Assembly (NCBI RefSeq): GCF_000317675.1
Contig: NC_019776.1
Coordinates: 124,001-188,000, forward strand
Length of the DNA: 64,000 nt
Source of the DNA: Cyanobacterium aponinum PCC 10605
GTDB lineage: Bacteria; Cyanobacteriota; Cyanobacteriia; Cyanobacteriales; Cyanobacteriaceae
Direction: 5' to 3'
In this document: positions 1-9,145 of the stretch, piece by piece
Numbering within the stretch: the first letter of the stretch is position 1
Layout: each line of letters starts with the position of its first letter
The notes under the pieces: generated by a model
What the model saw: only the letters and a program-made list of their open reading frames with translations
Database searches by the model: none
What the model was told of the DNA's origin: nothing
Translations under genes and position numbers: made by a program

Positions 1-1473
1 ACGATATTCTTCTTGCCAATAAGATTTACTTTTAAAGGCTTTCATCCACGATTCATAAATTCTTTGGGCATCTTCTGGATGAAGTCGTTTTGCCCACCCT
101 TCTCCTAAACATTCTTCAAAACTAATGCCTAAAAGTTCACTGGTTTTCTGATTAATATAAATACATTGACCCTCTGTATTATTGCGATATAAACCTATAG
201 GTAAAGATTCTGCTAACTCTGCATAACGATTTTCGCTTTCTTTAAGTGCAATTTCAGCTAATTTGGTTTGAGTGATGTTACGAATATTTATTAAAAATTC
301 TTGGTTATTTAAAGCAACTACTCTTGCTTCTTCATAGTTTATTTTTCCGTCTTTAAGTATGCAATAGTCAAATTTAACTACTTCTTTTGTTTGTTGACAA
401 TACTTTATGGCATCAAATATTTTTTGACAGAAGTAATCGGGAAAAACATCCATAATCGATTTAGATAAAGATACTTCAGCCGATAGATATAAGTTACTAA
501 AACGAGAAGAAGATTTATAGTCAATAATTATTCCTTGAGAAGAAATAGTTAAGAATAAGTCTGGCAGTGCGTCAAAGATGGCACTCATCTTTGCATTTGT
601 TTCTAAAAGTTGATTTTGGACTTTATTTTTTTCTGTTATGTCTTGCTGAAAACCAACGACTAAGTTAAATTCTTTAATATAGTTGACGCTAACTAGCAAG
701 TCCATCATTGTGCCGTCTTTACGTCGGTGTTTAGTTTCAAAACAAAGTTTTTGGGATTTGATAATCATTTCCGTCCTTTCTTGAAGGGTTTTAGGATTAA
801 GATCATATTCAATGTCTAAAATTGACATAGACAGTAATTCTGACTTGGTATAACCACTCATATAACAGTAAGCATCATTGACTTCCACTAGACGAGGAGG
901 ATTTGTGGCAACATCAACAATCCAAATACCATTCATGGCGGTTTTGAGTATTGTTTTATATTTCTTTTTTTGGCTTTCTAATTCTAATTGAGTTTGTTTG
1001 CGTAGGGTTGTATCTTCGTGAAAAATTATAATCTGTTTTAGTTTTTCTCTTTCTTGAGCAATAGTAGTTTGATAGTTTATGGTATTTTGTTTTAATTGTT
1101 TTTGATAACGGCTATTTTCAAGAGATAAACGGAGAGAATGTTCTAGTAAAACGGAATTTAATTGATTAACTACTAAATAATCGCTAATACCTTGATGTAA
1201 AAAATTTCTACCTGTTGCGATGTCTTCGGTGAGTAAAATTATTGGAGAGGGAAAAAGTTGTTTACACCATTGTTTGATATTATTTGCTGATGAGTTGATT
1301 ATATAAGCATCATAGTCATAAAATTGAGATGCGCTCACCGCAGCTTCTTGAATATTTTTAAACCATTTTAAACTGTAATCTGCATATTTTATTTGTGTGA
1401 GTAATTTGCGAATTAAACTATAATTACCTTTCTGTGGTTCAATTAGGAGTAAATTAATTTTTTCGGAACTCAT
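1..1473 (-). CDS. Multi-PAS sensor protein with degenerate receiver domain (partial, runs off the left edge)
   Basis: The reading frame is open from an ATG at 1473 down to base 1, giving 491 residues without a stop, so the C-terminal output domain lies outside the window. Residues about 1-115 look like a response-regulator receiver fold, but the usual acidic pair is reduced to Glu12 and the phosphoacceptor position reads YIINSS with Asn60 in place of Asp. A short coiled linker (about 112-165) follows. Three PAS-type domains then come at roughly 168-285, 288-400 and 405-491, with typical wording such as NGIWIVDV, LVEVNDAY and VGFQQDITEK. In the family such proteins usually end in a histidine kinase or GGDEF/EAL module; which one applies here cannot be seen. 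Cytosolic sensing of redox, light or a small ligand is inference. Confidence 0.85.
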   Translation of the reverse strand, partial: MSSEKINLLLIEPQKGNYSLIRKLLTQIKYADYSLKWFKNIQEAAVSASQFYDYDAYIINSSANNIKQWCKQLFPSPIILLTEDIATGRNFLHQGISDYLVVNQLNSVLLEHSLRLSLENSRYQKQLKQNTINYQTTIAQEREKLKQIIIFHEDTTLRKQTQLELESQKKKYKTILKTAMNGIWIVDVATNPPRLVEVNDAYCYMSGYTKSELLSMSILDIEYDLNPKTLQERTEMIIKSQKLCFETKHRRKDGTMMDLLVSVNYIKEFNLVVGFQQDITEKNKVQNQLLETNAKMSAIFDALPDLFLTISSQGIIIDYKSSSRFSNLYLSAEVSLSKSIMDVFPDYFCQKIFDAIKYCQQTKEVVKFDYCILKDGKINYEEARVVALNNQEFLINIRNITQTKLAEIALKESENRYAELAESLPIGLYRNNTEGQCIYINQKTSELLGISFEECLGEGWAKRLHPEDAQRIYESWMKAFKSKSYWQEEYR

Positions 1474-1740
1474 CACAGGATTGATAGTGATTTTCAAGAT
1501 TTGCTCAAATTATGACACGTTTTTTTCTTAATCAATGAAAATTTTAGGGATTAATCAATGTGTTAAAAGAAACAAAAATCCATGAAGATAAGTTTTATAT
1601 AATTCTTTAGCCTGTATAGATTGAATATCATTCAATACCTACTGTTTTACATTTTATTTTAGCCAAAAAAATTTCATTTCGAGCAGAGGTTATATATAAT
1701 ATATGCTGAAAGTCTAAAGATATTTTTACTGTTATTTTCT

Positions 1741-2895
1741 ATGAATAATTATGATGTAATCATTATTGGTGGGGGCTTAACTGGCTCTGTTTTAAGTTAT
1801 GAATTAGCTAAAAAAAATCTGCGAGTTTTGCTATTAGAAAAAGATTCCATTTTTAATAATGCTACAGTTTATAGTTATGGGGGAATTTCTTATTGGTGCG
1901 GAACAGATGAAACAACTATTAAATTATGCCAAGAAGGTATTAATATTTATCGTAATTTAACAGAAGAGTTAGACTATAACATTGATTTTCGAGAATTAGA
2001 TTTACTATTTACTATTGATAAAAATCAAGATCCTGAAAACACTTTTCAACAATATCAAAAATTTCATATTGCCCCAAAATTATTAGATAAAAAAGAAACT
2101 AATTCCCTTGAACCATTAATTAATATTGATGCTATTTCAGGTAGTTTAAGATTTCCTCAAGGTCATGTTCAACCAGAGAAAATGATATTTGCTTATCAAA
2201 AAGCGTTGATGAGATTAGGAGGAAAAGTTGAGCAAGAATTAGTAATTTCTGTAGAGAAAAACCAAGATAAAATTATAGGGGTAAAAACCGAAAAAAATAG
2301 TTATTCTGCTAGTCAAATAATTCTTTGTGCAGGAGCTTTTTCTCGTTCTATTTTGCAAAATTTAGGGATAAATTTACCTCTTTATTTTAGTCATGCCCAG
2401 TTAATTATGACTCCTCCTGCTCCCGTAAAACTAAAAACGTTGGTTATGCCTTGTACAATGAAACGTCTTGATACAGAAAAACAAGTGGCTCAATCAGCAG
2501 AAAAGATATGGCAAAAAGAAAGTAATACTCTATATGGAGATGTGTTAGAAGCTGGAGCAATTCAATTTCTTGATGGTAGCTTTTGTTTGGGACAAATCAG
2601 TCAAATAATTCCTAATCTTAATTCTCCCATTGATTCTGTCATCAGTGAAAAAAGACTCAGAGATGCGATCGCGTCTATTTTACCTTCCTTGGCTAACCTA
2701 TCGGGAAAATGGCATAATTGCCAAGTTGCCTTTACAGAAGGAATGCCTTTTTTAGTGGGAAAAATCGGACAAATAGAAGGATTGTCTATATTTTCTGGGT
2801 TTACCAGTCCATTTGTGTTCGTGCCTCCCCTTGCCCGATACTTTGCCGACTATTTAGTCAACGGCGAAGAAACCCTTATTTCCTTTAATTTGTAG
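1741..2895 (+). CDS. FAD-dependent oxidoreductase (DAO/glycine oxidase-like)
   Basis: A 384-residue protein that starts directly with a Rossmann FAD-binding fold. The dinucleotide motif GGGLTGS is at residues 10-16 after a hydrophobic beta strand, and LLLEKDS follows at the end of the second strand. A second FAD contact region (IILCAGAFSR) lies mid-protein, and the C-terminal GFTSPFVFVPPLARYFADYL matches the closing region of the DAO superfamily. Members oxidise amines or amino acids using FAD; the substrate cannot be deduced here. The ATG at 1741 is the only sensible start because the FAD motif begins five residues later. The last 11 bases overlap the 3' end of the convergent DUF928 gene. 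There is no biosynthetic partner next to it. Confidence 0.85.
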   Translation: MNNYDVIIIGGGLTGSVLSYELAKKNLRVLLLEKDSIFNNATVYSYGGISYWCGTDETTIKLCQEGINIYRNLTEELDYNIDFRELDLLFTIDKNQDPENTFQQYQKFHIAPKLLDKKETNSLEPLINIDAISGSLRFPQGHVQPEKMIFAYQKALMRLGGKVEQELVISVEKNQDKIIGVKTEKNSYSASQIILCAGAFSRSILQNLGINLPLYFSHAQLIMTPPAPVKLKTLVMPCTMKRLDTEKQVAQSAEKIWQKESNTLYGDVLEAGAIQFLDGSFCLGQISQIIPNLNSPIDSVISEKRLRDAIASILPSLANLSGKWHNCQVAFTEGMPFLVGKIGQIEGLSIFSGFTSPFVFVPPLARYFADYLVNGEETLISFNL

Positions 2896-3580
2896 CAAAA
2901 CTTTTTTCAGCATAATCATGCAAACCAACAGAAGTGAGCAACTCAATCCACTCTTGGGGTTGTGACTCCTTAACAGCAATAACATTAATCAAAGTTTCCG
3001 TCCAAATATCAGCATTGGCAAAAATTTGGGCTTTATCTAGGGTATCCCCTGTCATTTCTAATTGAGTTTGTGTTAACTCATCTAGGGATACTCTTTCAAT
3101 AGTACCCTTTGTATAATTACCACTATTAATAAACATGGGATTACAGACTAATGATATTTCCCAAGTATAGGTTTGACCCTCTGTTATATTTATTTGGTCA
3201 GATAAATTAATTTCAATAATGTAATCTCCATTTTCAATGGCTATTTCCTGAAAATCTAATTGAGTTCCATCTTCACTCTTAATTAGAAATTGTGCAGAAT
3301 CTGCCTTAGTTTTAGGAATATAAATATAAAAGGGAGGCTGAGAAGATATAGTTTTAATTTTGTTATCGTCTCCGGGGGTAATAGCTTTTATCGGTAAATC
3401 ACCTTGAACACAACCGCCCCTACGTCCACCCGCCGCCGTACTTTTAGGGGGATTTCTCTCAGGAGCGCTAGGAAATTCAAGGGCGTTGACAGATACAGGC
3501 AAGATAACCATGATACTTGTAACTGCAACAAATAATTTACTTATCCCTCGGAGGAAATAGGGATTATTGTTATTTTTCAT
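2885..3580 (-). CDS. DUF928 family exported protein
   Basis: A 231-residue protein with an N-terminal signal peptide (basic n-region, hydrophobic stretch to about residue 33 ending VNALE). The mature part matches my memory of the cyanobacterial DUF928 family: a GRRGGCVQGD segment soon after the signal, a PFYIYIPKT strand, a Thr/Trp-rich TYTWEISLVCN core and a C-terminal helical part ending in a WIELLTSVGL-like motif. DUF928 proteins are predicted periplasmic or cell-envelope proteins, often encoded near CHASE2 or hemagglutinin-like genes; no function is established. Here the neighbours are unrelated. It converges on the FAD oxidoreductase gene with an 11-base overlap of the 3' ends. Confidence 0.8.
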   Translation of the reverse strand: MKNNNNPYFLRGISKLFVAVTSIMVILPVSVNALEFPSAPERNPPKSTAAGGRRGGCVQGDLPIKAITPGDDNKIKTISSQPPFYIYIPKTKADSAQFLIKSEDGTQLDFQEIAIENGDYIIEINLSDQINITEGQTYTWEISLVCNPMFINSGNYTKGTIERVSLDELTQTQLEMTGDTLDKAQIFANADIWTETLINVIAVKESQPQEWIELLTSVGLHDYAEKSFATN

Positions 3581-3809
3581 TTTTCTACCTCATTAAAATT
3601 TTAATCTCATCTCTTATTCCTGCACATTTATGATAACAAGGGAATCAACAATAAGTAATGAGTTCAGGGTCATTATTCACTATTCACTATCAACTATTCA
3701 CTTTTGTCTCTTGCAACTACTATAGTATTGTTAAGATTTACTTTAAATTCAGAGAATATGTCAGTAGAATTGAGAAAAAGAGATATTCTAAGCTGAGAGA
3801 AAAATAGCT

Positions 3810-5411
3810 ATGACCCAATCCTCTGATAGATCTAAAAAACAGCCTTTACCTTTTCCTCCCATCATACCCCCAACTCAACGTCAGGGCATAACAGAAACTG
3901 ATGATGAAACCAGAATGAGTAATCGTAAATTTCCCTCTCTGGAGGATGATAGCCAAAGCCTTTCTTCTCAATCTCTTGACTTTGATGCCCCTGATTTTGA
4001 CGATGATGACGATTTTGAATCTGAAGATCAAACTCAAATCACCTCTCCTGATATGATGCCTCCTTTGGGAAGAAAAAGCCCCAATTTACCACCGCCTCCG
4101 GGGCTAAGAAAAGATACTAATTCTTCTCAACCCTCTAGTAGCCCCTCTCCATCGGCAAAAAATGTTCGCCCCGCTCCACCTCCCCTAACCCATCCCCCTT
4201 TAACTCCCCCTCCTTTAAGTCCTCCTCGTAGCACCGCTAGACCGGGAGAAACAGATGTACGCCGAGGTGGCACAGTACAGAAAGCTAATTTAAGACCGGG
4301 GCCACAGGCAGGGGTTCGCCCTTCAGCATCGGTGGGGAGATCCCCCGGACAACCTTCTCTACGAGAATTGGTTAAGTTGGCTTTTGATAATGGCTATTCT
4401 GATGTGCATTTAGGGGTGGGTGAATTACCCAGAATGCGCGATCGAGGTCAGATGATAATTTTGGAGCAATACCCAGAAATCGACCTTAATACTTTTATGA
4501 GTTGGTTAAGAGAGATTATGAGAGAGGAGGAAATCCAGAGATTTAAGAAGGAATTAGAATTTGACGGGGCGACTCAATATGACTTTGCCAGGGTAAGGAT
4601 TAATGTTTTTGATACTTTAACTGGTCCTGCTTTAGTATTGCGTTTAATTCCTTTAAAAATTCTTTCTATGGAACAATTACGCCTTCCTCCTGTTTTCAGA
4701 GATGTGTGTGAGGTTCATAAAGGCTTAATTTTGATCACAGGTCCTACGGGTTCGGGTAAATCCACTACCCTAGCGGCAATGATTGACTATATCAACAATG
4801 AATTTCCTAAGCACATTATTACCATTGAAGATCCTGTGGAATTTGTCCATAAAAGTCGTAAGTCTTTGATTAAGCAAAGAGAAGTAGGAATGAATACTCT
4901 ATTATTTGATAATGCCCTAAAAGCGGCACTTCGGGAAGATCCTGACATCATCCTAGTGGGTGAGATGCGGGATAAATCTACCGTTAACACGGCACTTAAA
5001 GCCGCCCAAACAGGTCACTTAGTTATGGGTACTTTACATACCAACAGTGCTATCAAAACCTTAGAACGTATTTTCACTTTATACACTGCCGAGGAACAAC
5101 CAGCCATTAGATCTGCGATCGCAGAGTCTTTAGTGTGCGTGATTGCACAGGGACTATGTCGCACTACTGACGGCAAACGAGCCGCTTACCACGATATTCT
5201 TATCAATACGGAAACAGTAAAAGATTACATTACCGGCAACAAATATGAAGAAATTGCTCAATTAATGGTAGATGGAGAATATGATGGAATGGTGACGATG
5301 AATAAATCTTTATTTAATCTCTATCAAGAGGGAAGAATCACCGAAGAAACCGCCCTTGAACATTCCCCCACTCGCAATGAAATGGCAATGATGTTGAGAG
5401 GTAGAGTTTAA
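3810..5411 (+). CDS. PilT-family type IV pilus retraction ATPase with long disordered N-terminus
   Basis: A 533-residue protein. Residues about 186-533 form a PilT-type hexameric secretion ATPase, the motor class that depolymerises type IV pili for twitching and phototaxis. The Walker A motif GPTGSGKST is at 311-319. The Asp-box/Walker B region, including DPDIILVGEMRD, is at 377-388. The His box in AAQTGHLVMGTLHTNS is the PilT rather than the PilB form. Canonical PilT is about 350-430 residues. This one carries an extra N-terminal region of about 180 residues that is Asp/Glu-rich (around 50-75) and then Pro/Ser/Arg-rich, with PPPLTHPP-like runs. Such a tail is likely disordered and may bind partners or regulate the motor (inference). 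No other pilus genes are adjacent, which is common in cyanobacteria. It may be a PilT paralogue and not the main retraction motor. Confidence 0.9.
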   Translation: MTQSSDRSKKQPLPFPPIIPPTQRQGITETDDETRMSNRKFPSLEDDSQSLSSQSLDFDAPDFDDDDDFESEDQTQITSPDMMPPLGRKSPNLPPPPGLRKDTNSSQPSSSPSPSAKNVRPAPPPLTHPPLTPPPLSPPRSTARPGETDVRRGGTVQKANLRPGPQAGVRPSASVGRSPGQPSLRELVKLAFDNGYSDVHLGVGELPRMRDRGQMIILEQYPEIDLNTFMSWLREIMREEEIQRFKKELEFDGATQYDFARVRINVFDTLTGPALVLRLIPLKILSMEQLRLPPVFRDVCEVHKGLILITGPTGSGKSTTLAAMIDYINNEFPKHIITIEDPVEFVHKSRKSLIKQREVGMNTLLFDNALKAALREDPDIILVGEMRDKSTVNTALKAAQTGHLVMGTLHTNSAIKTLERIFTLYTAEEQPAIRSAIAESLVCVIAQGLCRTTDGKRAAYHDILINTETVKDYITGNKYEEIAQLMVDGEYDGMVTMNKSLFNLYQEGRITEETALEHSPTRNEMAMMLRGRV

Positions 5412-5499
5412 GGGAATTTGGAGAGTTCGGGGTTAAGGATAAGGAGTGTTGATGACTTGGGGGATTAGGATTAGGGAGAAAATTTGATTGTTAATTTTT

Positions 5500-6018
5500 T
5501 TAATACTCAACAAGGCTAATACAGGGTAAATCAGGTAATTTTTTCCTACCCTCTAATCCTGTCAATTCTACAATAAAACCAAAGGCTACAAGTTCTGAAC
5601 CAATCTGTTGAACTAAATCTGACGTTGCTTTCGCTGTACCACCTGTTGCAATCACATCATCTACAATCATCACTTTCGAGCCGGATGGTATAGCGTCTTG
5701 GTGAATTTCCAATGTATCTGTACCGTATTCTAATTGATATTCGATGGAATGTACATCTGCAGGCAGTTTACCTTTTTTACGTACGGGAACGAATCCTGCG
5801 TCTAAATGATAAGCTAAAGCGGGAGCAAAAATAAATCCTCTTGATTCAATGCCGATAATATAGTCGGGAGTGTTCTCTAATTTTTCACACTCCAATGCAA
5901 GGGAGTCTATGACGTATTTCAAGCCCTTTGGTTCTTTTAATAATGTGGTAATATCTCTAAAAATGACACCGGGCTGAGGAAAATCTGGAATATCTCGGAT
6001 TAAGGCTTTTAAGTCCAT
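5500..6018 (-). CDS. apt: Adenine phosphoribosyltransferase
   Basis: A 172-residue enzyme that salvages adenine by transferring phosphoribose from PRPP to give AMP and pyrophosphate. The whole type I PRTase signature is visible: [13 protein letters not shown] near the start, [14 protein letters not shown] (the substrate-loop region), RKKGKLP and the PRPP-binding motif [13 protein letters not shown] at about 116-128. Length and N-terminus match the family, so the start is secure. It stands alone between pilT (convergent) and a small membrane protein gene (divergent). It acts in the cytosol. Confidence 0.95.
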   Translation of the reverse strand: MDLKALIRDIPDFPQPGVIFRDITTLLKEPKGLKYVIDSLALECEKLENTPDYIIGIESRGFIFAPALAYHLDAGFVPVRKKGKLPADVHSIEYQLEYGTDTLEIHQDAIPSGSKVMIVDDVIATGGTAKATSDLVQQIGSELVAFGFIVELTGLEGRKKLPDLPCISLVEY

Positions 6019-6126
6019 AGTTTTTGATTTTATATAAGTAATTTTTATTGCTTTTAATCTAGTATTCTTTTTAACCAGAATTATACAATGACCTTTAGGA
6101 TTTAAGATTTTACCCTAAATTTTACT

Positions 6127-6369
6127 ATGAAAGAAAAATTGTTACTCTGGTTAGATCGCTTTTTAATCGCCGATGTATTTCTTGTGATTATTGGCTTTTT
6201 TTGGTTTGCGATCGCACTTATGGGACGTTCTTTAGGAATTTCTTTGGGTTGGGATATTTGGTATCAACTTTGGCAACCTGTTTTCAATCCAGCCATTGGA
6301 ATCTTATTCACAGGTGCATTGTTAAGTTGGTTGATCAAAAAAGTAGGAGAAAAATTAAGTAAAGAATAA
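6127..6369 (+). CDS. Small two-helix membrane protein, unknown function
   Basis: An 80-residue protein with two clear hydrophobic segments, about residues 13-35 (ADVFLVIIGFFWFAIALMG) and 50-68 (PVFNPAIGILFTGALLSWL). They are separated by a short polar loop, and the C-terminus is Lys-rich. The HIP1 octamer GCGATCGC is at 6208-6215 within the coding sequence. I do not recognise a named family. It looks like the small conserved inner-membrane proteins found in many cyanobacteria. It is divergent from apt and convergent with DUF3531. The codon usage and membrane pattern suggest it is real, but this is only moderately sure. Confidence 0.6.
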   Translation: MKEKLLLWLDRFLIADVFLVIIGFFWFAIALMGRSLGISLGWDIWYQLWQPVFNPAIGILFTGALLSWLIKKVGEKLSKE

Positions 6370-6394
6370 CTTTTAAGGCATAAAAAAAGATAAT

Positions 6395-6832
6395 TTAATC
6401 ATCAAAATCATTTCTTTTTTCTACTGTCCAATCCTCATTTTCACCGCCAATAATTAACTGAATAATGCCAACATATTCTTTTGCTAATTCCCGGAGAGAA
6501 TTGATTAAAACATCAAGAGCAATTAAGTCACTTGTGCCTAAATCAAACCAACATCTTCCCCAATTACCCACATACTCAAATTCTCCCATATTGTGCATAG
6601 GAGACATCATGGCGTTGTCCGCAAAATCATAATCATACTGTAGGTAACTAATATCAATTCCCGTATCTTGAATTTGTAAATTTTCTGCGTTAAAACCCCC
6701 TAATTTACCAATATAAAACCACGAATTAAATAATTCTTCTACATATTGCTTTTCCATTTCTGAGGGAACATGATCAAACTCTAACCAAATCCATAAATCG
6801 AAAGGGTTAAATTCTCTGAAGTTTATTTCCAT
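6395..6832 (-). CDS. DUF3531 family protein
   Basis: A 145-residue soluble protein. The opening REFNPFDLWIWLEF, the WFYIGKLGGFNAENLQ block, and the conserved tract ending in NWGRCWFDLGTSDLIALDVL match the DUF3531 family as I remember it, which is conserved in cyanobacteria and plant plastids and has no established function. Length and start (ATG at 6832, immediately before the conserved block) agree with that family. It is divergent from comF, with 46 bases between the two starts, so the two promoters must overlap. Confidence 0.8.
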   Translation of the reverse strand: MEINFREFNPFDLWIWLEFDHVPSEMEKQYVEELFNSWFYIGKLGGFNAENLQIQDTGIDISYLQYDYDFADNAMMSPMHNMGEFEYVGNWGRCWFDLGTSDLIALDVLINSLRELAKEYVGIIQLIIGGENEDWTVEKRNDFDD

Positions 6833-6878
6833 TTTTTAATAAGTTTTTATTTGCCAAGAATCAGTAAAAATTAAGGTA

Positions 6879-7538
6879 ATGTTAAATAATTTTTTGTCGT
6901 TATTTTTAAAGGATAATTGTCCCCTTTGTCAACGCACAGCAGAAAAGATTATTTGTTCTTATTGTCAACAAAAAATAGATCTTTGTCAACTGGACTCTTC
7001 CCAAGAATTAACATCTGATAATTTTCTTATTTTTGCATGGGGAAAATATGATGGCACATTAAAAAGAGCGATCGCATCTTTAAAGTATAATGGCAATAGA
7101 AATTTAGGGGTGTTAATGGGTCAATGGTTAGGAAAAAAATGGCTTGATTCGGGAAACAAAGAGAAATATAAAAAATTAACAGTAATTCCGATTCCTCTAC
7201 ACCCTGAAAAATTGAAACAAAGGGGATTCAATCAAGCCGAATTAATCGCTCGTGGTTTTACTCGAATTACAGGTTATTCTCTTAAGCCAAATCTTTTACA
7301 AAGAGTGAAAGATACAACAGCAATGTTTGGTTTAAATCCCTCTGCTAGAAAGAAAAATATCTCAAAGGCTTTTGAAATAGGGAAGGATTTAGCCACAATA
7401 AATAAAAGTTACCCAACCCTAATCGTAGATGACATTTACACCACAGGCACCACCGTTAATGAAGCCCGACAAGTTTTAACTAAACACAAATTACTATCGG
7501 TAGGAGTAGCTACTCTCTCTAAAGTGAATAGTGAATAA
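6879..7538 (+). CDS. comF: ComF family phosphoribosyltransferase-like protein
   Basis: A 219-residue protein with the two-part ComF layout. The N-terminal zinc ribbon uses CPLC at 14-17 and CSYC at 26-29. The C-terminal PRTase-like domain carries the PRPP loop LIVDDIYTTGTT, with the Asp pair at 184-185, preceded by the conserved RGFNQAELIARGF segment. ComF proteins take part in DNA uptake in competent bacteria; in cyanobacteria they are needed for natural transformation together with type IV pili, and a PilT-like gene lies 1.5 kb upstream. The final codons (KVNSE and stop) are written by two units of the GTGAATA heptad repeat, so the native 3' end may have been replaced by repeat DNA. Confidence 0.88.
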   Translation: MLNNFLSLFLKDNCPLCQRTAEKIICSYCQQKIDLCQLDSSQELTSDNFLIFAWGKYDGTLKRAIASLKYNGNRNLGVLMGQWLGKKWLDSGNKEKYKKLTVIPIPLHPEKLKQRGFNQAELIARGFTRITGYSLKPNLLQRVKDTTAMFGLNPSARKKNISKAFEIGKDLATINKSYPTLIVDDIYTTGTTVNEARQVLTKHKLLSVGVATLSKVNSE

Positions 7539-7565
7539 ACCTAAGTTCGGGGTTCTGAGTTAATA

Positions 7566-7670
7566 TAACCTGAGCTTTGGATAAGCTGAAAGCGTTATTT
7601 TCTCCTAGTCAGAAAACCTTATAGCTTCTTAGAAATAACAATAAAATTGCCTTAACCCGAACTGACGTTA
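7566..7670 (+). repeat. MITE-like element family B, copy 1
   Basis: A 105-bp element that is nearly identical over its length to the copy at 56798-56902. The shared core includes AAGCTGAAAGC and CCTTATAGCTTCTTAGAAA. It starts TAACCTGAGCTTTGGATAAG and ends CCGAACTGACGTTA, so its ends form an imperfect inverted repeat of the TAACCTGAGTTCGGG type. Family A elements carry the same terminal sequence, so A and B probably use the same transposase in trans. It contains no gene. It sits in the short convergent gap between comF and the MFS gene and ends four bases before the MFS stop codon. Confidence 0.75.
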
Positions 7671-7673
7671 CTC

Positions 7674-9083
7674 CTAATTGGAACTTTGCGGAAAAATAGC
7701 TTTCAACCCTTCCACTCTAGGTAGAGTAAAACCAGCACCAATAATCAGAAAAACTCCTCCTAAAACAACGGCTAAAAGATGATTGTCATGGAGAAAATAG
7801 TTCATAATCCAGCCAAAAAACAGAGAAACCGCAATTTCTGGTAAAACAATAAAAAAGTTAAAGATTCCTTGATAAATGCCTCGTCTTTGAGGGGGAATTG
7901 ATTCGGTTAACATGGCATAGGGCATAACTAAAGCACTGGCCCAAGCGATACCAAAACCAAACATGGAGAATAGTAATATATACTTGTCGTGGATAAATAG
8001 TAAAGCGATAAGACTAATACCACCACAGAATAAGCATAAACAATGAATTGTTTGACGACCTATTTTTTTGGCAAAGTTAGGTAACAAAAAGGAAAAAATA
8101 ACGCATACACCATTAAATAGAGCAAAACAGACTCCAGCCCATTCAATACCATCACTATAAAGCAGTGAACCTTGATTAGTTGCACCGAAAATATTTCTAG
8201 CTACGGCTGGGGGAAAGTAAAGAAAAAAACAGAATATACCTAACCATGTAAAAAATTGAATTTTGGCTAGATAAGTCATAGTAGAAGGCATATTTTGCAA
8301 TGATTGCCAACTTTCTCTTATACTACTCATAATTCCTCCTCTTTGTTCCTGTAGGCGCTCAAATTTTTCTAAGTTTTGAGGAGGATATTCTGGAGTTGTG
8401 ATAACAGTCCAAATTACTGTTCCTAAAAAGAGAATTGCACCAGTATAAAAGGAATATTCAACGGTTAAGGGTATTTGATGAAGAGCATTAGTGGTGTTAT
8501 CTATTTGAAAAAAGTGACTTAAAATCCAAGGCAGGGCAGAAGCTGAAATTGCCCCCATACCCACCATAACACTTTGTATCGCAAATCCCTTTGTACGTTG
8601 GTCTTGAGGCAGTAAATCACCAACAAAGGCTCGAAAAGGAACCATACTAATATTAGCACTACTATCTAATAGCCATAGTAGAATAGCCGCCACCCAAATG
8701 CTGGGAGAATGAGGCATAAATAAAAGTGCGATCGCACCTAAAACCGCTCCTCCTAAAAAATAAGGTCTTCTCCTACCTAAAGGAGTCCATGTATAGTCAC
8801 TTAAGTTACCAATAATTGGTTGAACTAATAAACCCGTTAAAGGTGCGGCAATCCAAAGAATAGGTAACTGATGAGCGTCTGCCCCTAGATACTCAAATAT
8901 AGCACTCATATTTGCCATTTGTAACCCCCAAGCAAATTGAATACCTAAAAAACCTAGATTCATATTCAATATTTGCCGAAAACTAAATTGAGGGCGATGT
9001 TGATTTACTTGTTGATAATTTTCTGATGTTTGCTGATTATCTGATACTTTTTCTGTACTCATAAAAGTTTCATTTTTCAACAT
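7674..9083 (-). CDS. MFS transporter of the GPH/SLC45 (sugar carrier-like) type
   Basis: A 12-helix major facilitator protein (469 residues from the start chosen). The cytoplasmic loop 2-3 signature appears as YTWTPLGRRRPYFLGG, and its mirror in the second half is NFAKKIGRQT. This wording, with early PIIGNLSDYTW, resembles the GPH/SLC45 sugar:cation symporter branch. The real substrate is unknown. The frame is open to 9146, but I choose the ATG at 9083 because an AAGGTG ribosome site lies about 8 bases before it, and the extra upstream codons are repeat sequence. An ATG at 9062 is a second option. The protein sits in the inner membrane. Repeats bound it on both sides: family B downstream and family A upstream. 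Confidence 0.85.
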   Translation of the reverse strand: MLKNETFMSTEKVSDNQQTSENYQQVNQHRPQFSFRQILNMNLGFLGIQFAWGLQMANMSAIFEYLGADAHQLPILWIAAPLTGLLVQPIIGNLSDYTWTPLGRRRPYFLGGAVLGAIALLFMPHSPSIWVAAILLWLLDSSANISMVPFRAFVGDLLPQDQRTKGFAIQSVMVGMGAISASALPWILSHFFQIDNTTNALHQIPLTVEYSFYTGAILFLGTVIWTVITTPEYPPQNLEKFERLQEQRGGIMSSIRESWQSLQNMPSTMTYLAKIQFFTWLGIFCFFLYFPPAVARNIFGATNQGSLLYSDGIEWAGVCFALFNGVCVIFSFLLPNFAKKIGRQTIHCLCLFCGGISLIALLFIHDKYILLFSMFGFGIAWASALVMPYAMLTESIPPQRRGIYQGIFNFFIVLPEIAVSLFFGWIMNYFLHDNHLLAVVLGGVFLIIGAGFTLPRVEGLKAIFPQSSN

Positions 9084-9145
9084 TATAACATCACCTTTAG
9101 AACGAGAAGGGCAATTAGTGAATAGTGTATAGTTGATAATTGTCA

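Noticed and set aside
4787-4990. Minus-strand frame inside the pilT gene
   Set aside because: It lies antisense to the strongly conserved Walker B region. The constraint belongs to PilT and the peptide has no recognisable pattern.
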